DNA from: an uncultured Polycyclovorans sp.
Lineage (GTDB): Bacteria; Pseudomonadota; Gammaproteobacteria; Nevskiales; Nevskiaceae
Direction of reading: 5' to 3'
DNA: 8,321 bases
Assembly (NCBI GenBank): GCA_936928855.1
Contig: CAKZHZ010000022.1
Span: 1-8,321 of the forward strand
The stretch's first letter is position 1, and every line of letters begins with the position of its first letter. A program made the translations under genes and the position numbers. The notes under the pieces are model-generated. The model saw nothing but the letters and a program-made list of their open reading frames with translations, did not search any database and had not been told where the DNA came from. Below, piece by piece: positions 6,638-8,321 of the stretch.

Positions 6638-6649
6638 CCTTCAGGTAAA
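6621..6649 (-). promoter_or_regulatory. Sigma-70 type promoter of the tRNA cluster with GC-rich discriminator
   Basis: On the minus strand the -35 is TTTACC (plus 6644-6649, 4 of 6 to TTGACA), the spacer is exactly 17 nt, and the -10 is TACAAT (plus 6621-6626, 5 of 6 to TATAAT). The next bases are CGCGCCCCG, an all-G/C discriminator as in stringently controlled stable-RNA promoters (ppGpp/DksA). The start is expected near 6614 and the first tRNA begins at 6586. The -10 lies in the loop of a palindrome at 6612-6637. Confidence 0.7.
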
Positions 6650-6653
6650 GGAA

Positions 6654-6863
6654 TCAGTCGTCCTTCTTGGCATTGGCGCTGGCGGCGGCCGCAGCGGCTG
6701 CGCGCTCACGCTCGCGCTCAACCAACTCCCCTCGGTGGACAGGCACTTCCTTGGGCGCCATGACACCCAGGCGAACCTGGCCGCCCTTGATGTCCAGAAC
6801 GGTGACGGTGATGCCGCCTCCAATGATGACGGTCTCGCCGACTCTCCGCGTCAGGATCAGCAT
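6654..6863 (-). CDS. csrA: CsrA, post-transcriptional regulator (carbon storage regulator)
   Basis: CsrA is a homodimeric RNA-binding protein that binds GGA motifs in mRNA leaders, usually blocking ribosome binding, and governs carbon flux, motility and biofilm. The 69-residue product starts MLILTRRVGETVIIG and continues VTVLDIKGGQVRLGV and APKEVPVHR. L4, R6, R7 and R44, the known RNA-contact residues, are all present. Position 45 is Gly where E. coli has Glu. After residue 48 it has an alternating Glu-Arg run (ERERER), an Ala-rich stretch and a KKDD end, making it 8 residues longer than E. coli CsrA with a low-complexity tail. The ATG at 6863 is preceded by GGGGA at 7-nt spacing. It lies just upstream of the tRNA cluster, the same partnership as in E. 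coli (csrA–serV). The upstream neighbour here is a lipid-catabolism unit rather than alaS. Confidence 0.97.
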   Translation of the reverse strand: MLILTRRVGETVIIGGGITVTVLDIKGGQVRLGVMAPKEVPVHRGELVERERERAAAAAAASANAKKDD

Positions 6864-6869
6864 GTTGTT

Positions 6870-6908
6870 TCCCCACAGTCGTTTTTTCGTGACCTAATTT
6901 TGACATCC
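6870..6908 (-). promoter_or_regulatory. csrA leader with Shine-Dalgarno and two candidate CsrA-binding GGA sites
   Basis: The ribosome site GGGGA (plus 6870-6874) contains a GGA. A second site reads GGATGT (plus 6903-6908), identical to the core half of the known CsrA high-affinity consensus. They are about 36 nt apart, a distance one dimer could bridge. This fits autorepression of csrA as known in E. coli, but only if transcription starts upstream of 6908. I find no convincing promoter in 6864-7016. Confidence 0.4.
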
Positions 6909-6975
6909 GATGGCCCTCAGGGTCACGTCTTACGGACATTTCGCCGACTCAACGGTGTGCCCGGGCCTGTCAAAC

Positions 6976-7005
6976 GCGAGGCGCCGGCCCCCACCGGCGC
7001 TTCGC
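6976..7005 (-). terminator. GC-rich hairpin after the racemase gene, probable transcription end of the lipid operon
   Basis: A 12-bp stem (6976-6987 with 6994-7005, one G-U pair) with a 6-nt loop lies 11 nt past the stop codon on the minus strand. It is followed by only a short U-run (GTTTGACA), so the stem is strong but the terminator is imperfect. Bases 6864-6975 beyond it hold the csrA upstream region. Confidence 0.5.
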
Positions 7006-7016
7006 TTCGCACCTCA

Positions 7017-8114
7017 TCAGCGACGCAGAACCTCTTCGGTATGCGCCCCCAGCGCGGGCGCCTCGCCCCGCGTGGCTTGCGCATGACTGAACCGGATTGG
7101 CAGCGCGATCGCCGGCTTGCCGTTGACCTGCTCCACCAGTTCGCGCGCCTTGACCTGCTCGTTCTCCAGCGCCTCGTCGAGGGTGAGAATCCCCGAGACG
7201 CAGGTATCTTCATGCGCCAGCAACGCCTCCCATTCATCGCGGGTGCGCTGCTTGAACAAGGCCTTCAGCGCCTGACGCAACGGTTCCCCCTTGGCACCGG
7301 GCGCCAGCGGCAGCTTGAGCAGATCGGTCGCCCCGGCAAGTTCGAGCAGCCGCTTGAAGAACTTGAACTCCAGCGAACCCACCGCCAGATGCCGCCCATC
7401 CGCCGTCTCGTACAAGGCGTAGTTGGGCACCGCGCCGGAGAGTCCGTCCTCCCCGGGTCGCGGCGTCGTGCCCACGGTCCTTCGCGCACTCAAGGCCGCC
7501 ACCTGCAGCGCAAGCGTGCCATCCATCATGCCGACATCAACGAAGGTGCCCTGCCCGGAGGCACGGGCACCGAGTACTGCCGCGAGAATGCCGACGGCGC
7601 AGGTCAGGGCACCCCCTGCCAGGTCCGCCACCTGGAAGTTCCCCTGGACCGGCGCACCACCCGCGGCCGCATTCTGGTCCAGGTCCCCGGCATAGCCGCG
7701 GTAGTTCATGTCGTGGCCGGGGCGACGGGCATAAGGGCCGGTTTGGCCGTAGCCCGTCAACGCGGCATACACGAGCTTCGGGTTGCGGGCGCGAAGCCGC
7801 TCATAGTCACACCCGAGCTTTTCCATGACGCCCGGGCGGAACGACTCCAGCACCACATCCGCATCTTCTGCAAGCCTGCGAAACGCCTCCGCATCCTCCG
7901 GCTTGCGCAGGTCCAGTACCACGGACTTCTTGCCGCGATTGACCAGCTGGAACATTTCTTCGGAAAGTGCACGGCAGTAGTCTCCGACACCCGGCTCCTC
8001 GATCTTGATGACCTCCGCCCCCATCTGGGCGAGATAGAGCGAGCAGAAAGGTCCCGGCAGCAGCCGGGACAGATCGAGGACCTTGAGGCCCGCGAGCAAT
8101 GGATTGTGCGACAT
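7017..8114 (-). CDS. CaiB/BaiF family protein, probable alpha-methylacyl-CoA racemase
   Basis: The enzyme would interconvert (2R)- and (2S)-methylacyl-CoA so that branched chains can enter beta-oxidation, whose dehydrogenases take the S form. The 365-residue protein has the class III CoA-transferase fold signatures: LKVLDLSRLLPGPFCSLYLA (10-29), GAEVIKIEEP (32-41), NRGKKSVVLDLR (59-70), ADVVLESFRPGVMEKLG (85-101), ALTGYGQTGPYARRPGHDMN (118-137). It carries GHDMNY (H134, D135), VADLAGG (D164) and GSLEFKFF (E249). These match H126, D156 and E241 of the Mycobacterium racemase MCR with a constant offset of 8, which favours racemase over formyl- or carnitine-CoA transferase. ATG at 8114 follows GAGGGG at 6-nt spacing, inside the end of the upstream acyl-CoA dehydrogenase gene; the gap is 10 nt, so the two form an operon. 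A CoA-transferase role is not fully excluded. Confidence 0.88.
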   Translation of the reverse strand: MSHNPLLAGLKVLDLSRLLPGPFCSLYLAQMGAEVIKIEEPGVGDYCRALSEEMFQLVNRGKKSVVLDLRKPEDAEAFRRLAEDADVVLESFRPGVMEKLGCDYERLRARNPKLVYAALTGYGQTGPYARRPGHDMNYRGYAGDLDQNAAAGGAPVQGNFQVADLAGGALTCAVGILAAVLGARASGQGTFVDVGMMDGTLALQVAALSARRTVGTTPRPGEDGLSGAVPNYALYETADGRHLAVGSLEFKFFKRLLELAGATDLLKLPLAPGAKGEPLRQALKALFKQRTRDEWEALLAHEDTCVSGILTLDEALENEQVKARELVEQVNGKPAIALPIRFSHAQATRGEAPALGAHTEEVLRR

Positions 8115-8124
8115 GGGGTTCCCC

Positions 8125-8321
8125 TCAGAGCGTGCGGGCGATCAGTTCCTTCATGATCTCATTGGTCCCACCGTAAATGCGCTGCGCCCGCGCATCGATC
8201 CAGGCGCGCGCCACCGGATATTCCATCATGTAACCGTAGCCACCATGGAGCTGAACACATTCGTCGATCACCTTGCACATCAGGTCAGACGTCCAATATT
8301 TGGCCATCGCGGCGTCGTCCA
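8125..8321 (-). CDS. Acyl-CoA dehydrogenase, C-terminal fragment running off the window
   Basis: Only the last 65 residues or so are present, entering at the right edge in frame from 8319 (DDAAMAKYWTSDL...). The Met at 8307 is internal, not the start. The segment LHGGYGYMMEYPVAR, then DARAQRIYGGTNEIM and KELIARTL, is the classic C-terminal helix region of FAD-dependent acyl-CoA dehydrogenases, which desaturate acyl-CoA at the alpha-beta position and pass electrons to ETF. In medium-chain enzymes the catalytic Glu sits in YEGT. Here the tetrad is YGGT, as in long-chain and isovaleryl-type enzymes, whose base lies elsewhere, outside this window. It is 10 nt upstream of the racemase gene and would supply the oxidation step of the same pathway. 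Confidence 0.92.
   Translation of the reverse strand, partial: DDAAMAKYWTSDLMCKVIDECVQLHGGYGYMMEYPVARAWIDARAQRIYGGTNEIMKELIARTL

Noticed and set aside
6900..6905. Perfect TTGACA on the plus strand as a -35 box
   Set aside because: No acceptable -10 lies 16-18 nt downstream, and no plus-strand gene follows. The TTGACA on the minus strand at 6969-6974 also lacks a partner -10.
6735..8156. 473-codon open frame on the plus strand
   Set aside because: It is antisense to csrA and the racemase gene, both firmly identified. The translation has no family features.

Overview
The window is GC-rich throughout. Apart from its left edge it reads as a stretch of gammaproteobacterial chromosome. The evidence is the cell-wall gene order mrdA–rodA–mltB–rlpA, a csrA gene followed by a tRNA-Arg/tRNA-Ser(GCU) cluster (as in E. 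coli csrA–serV–argV), and tRNA genes that encode their own CCA ends. No species can be named from the sequence alone.

Layout: (1) Bases 1 to about 250 do not fit what follows. The minus strand reads as part of a trypsin-like serine protease (TAGHC catalytic-His motif), while the plus strand becomes recognisable PBP2 only after about 250–290. An essential PBP2 gene thus lacks its front two thirds, including its catalytic serine. An assembly join, or less likely a real rearrangement, is the simplest reading. (2) Bases 254–3957, plus strand, are a tight elongasome/peptidoglycan operon: PBP2 C-terminus, RodA glycosyltransferase, MltB lytic transglycosylase and RlpA lipoprotein. The genes overlap by 14, 1 and 4 nt, so they are probably translationally coupled. 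PBP2 and RodA build the lateral wall, MltB cuts glycan strands, and RlpA acts on denuded glycan at the outer membrane. (3) Bases 6188–3974, minus strand, are a two-gene unit with an 8-nt overlap: a renalase-like FAD oxidoreductase followed by a short ABC1/AarF-type kinase-like protein. It converges on rlpA with a 16-nt gap. (4) Bases 6863–6285, minus strand, hold csrA and then tRNA-Arg(ACG), tRNA-Ser(GCU) and a second tRNA-Arg(ACG). A strong promoter candidate with a GC-rich discriminator lies between csrA and the tRNAs. (5) Bases 8319–7017, minus strand, are a lipid-catabolism unit: the C-terminus of an acyl-CoA dehydrogenase and, 10 nt on, a CaiB/BaiF-family protein carrying all three catalytic residues of alpha-methylacyl-CoA racemase at the right spacing. 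A GC hairpin follows it. The two proteins together fit branched-chain (2-methyl) acyl-CoA degradation.

No defence system, CRISPR array, insertion sequence or clearly new system is visible. There is no gene-free stretch over 300 bases. The best leads are the discontinuity at the left edge, the palindrome-embedded tRNA promoter, possible CsrA autoregulatory sites, and the coupled oxidoreductase/ABC1 pair.
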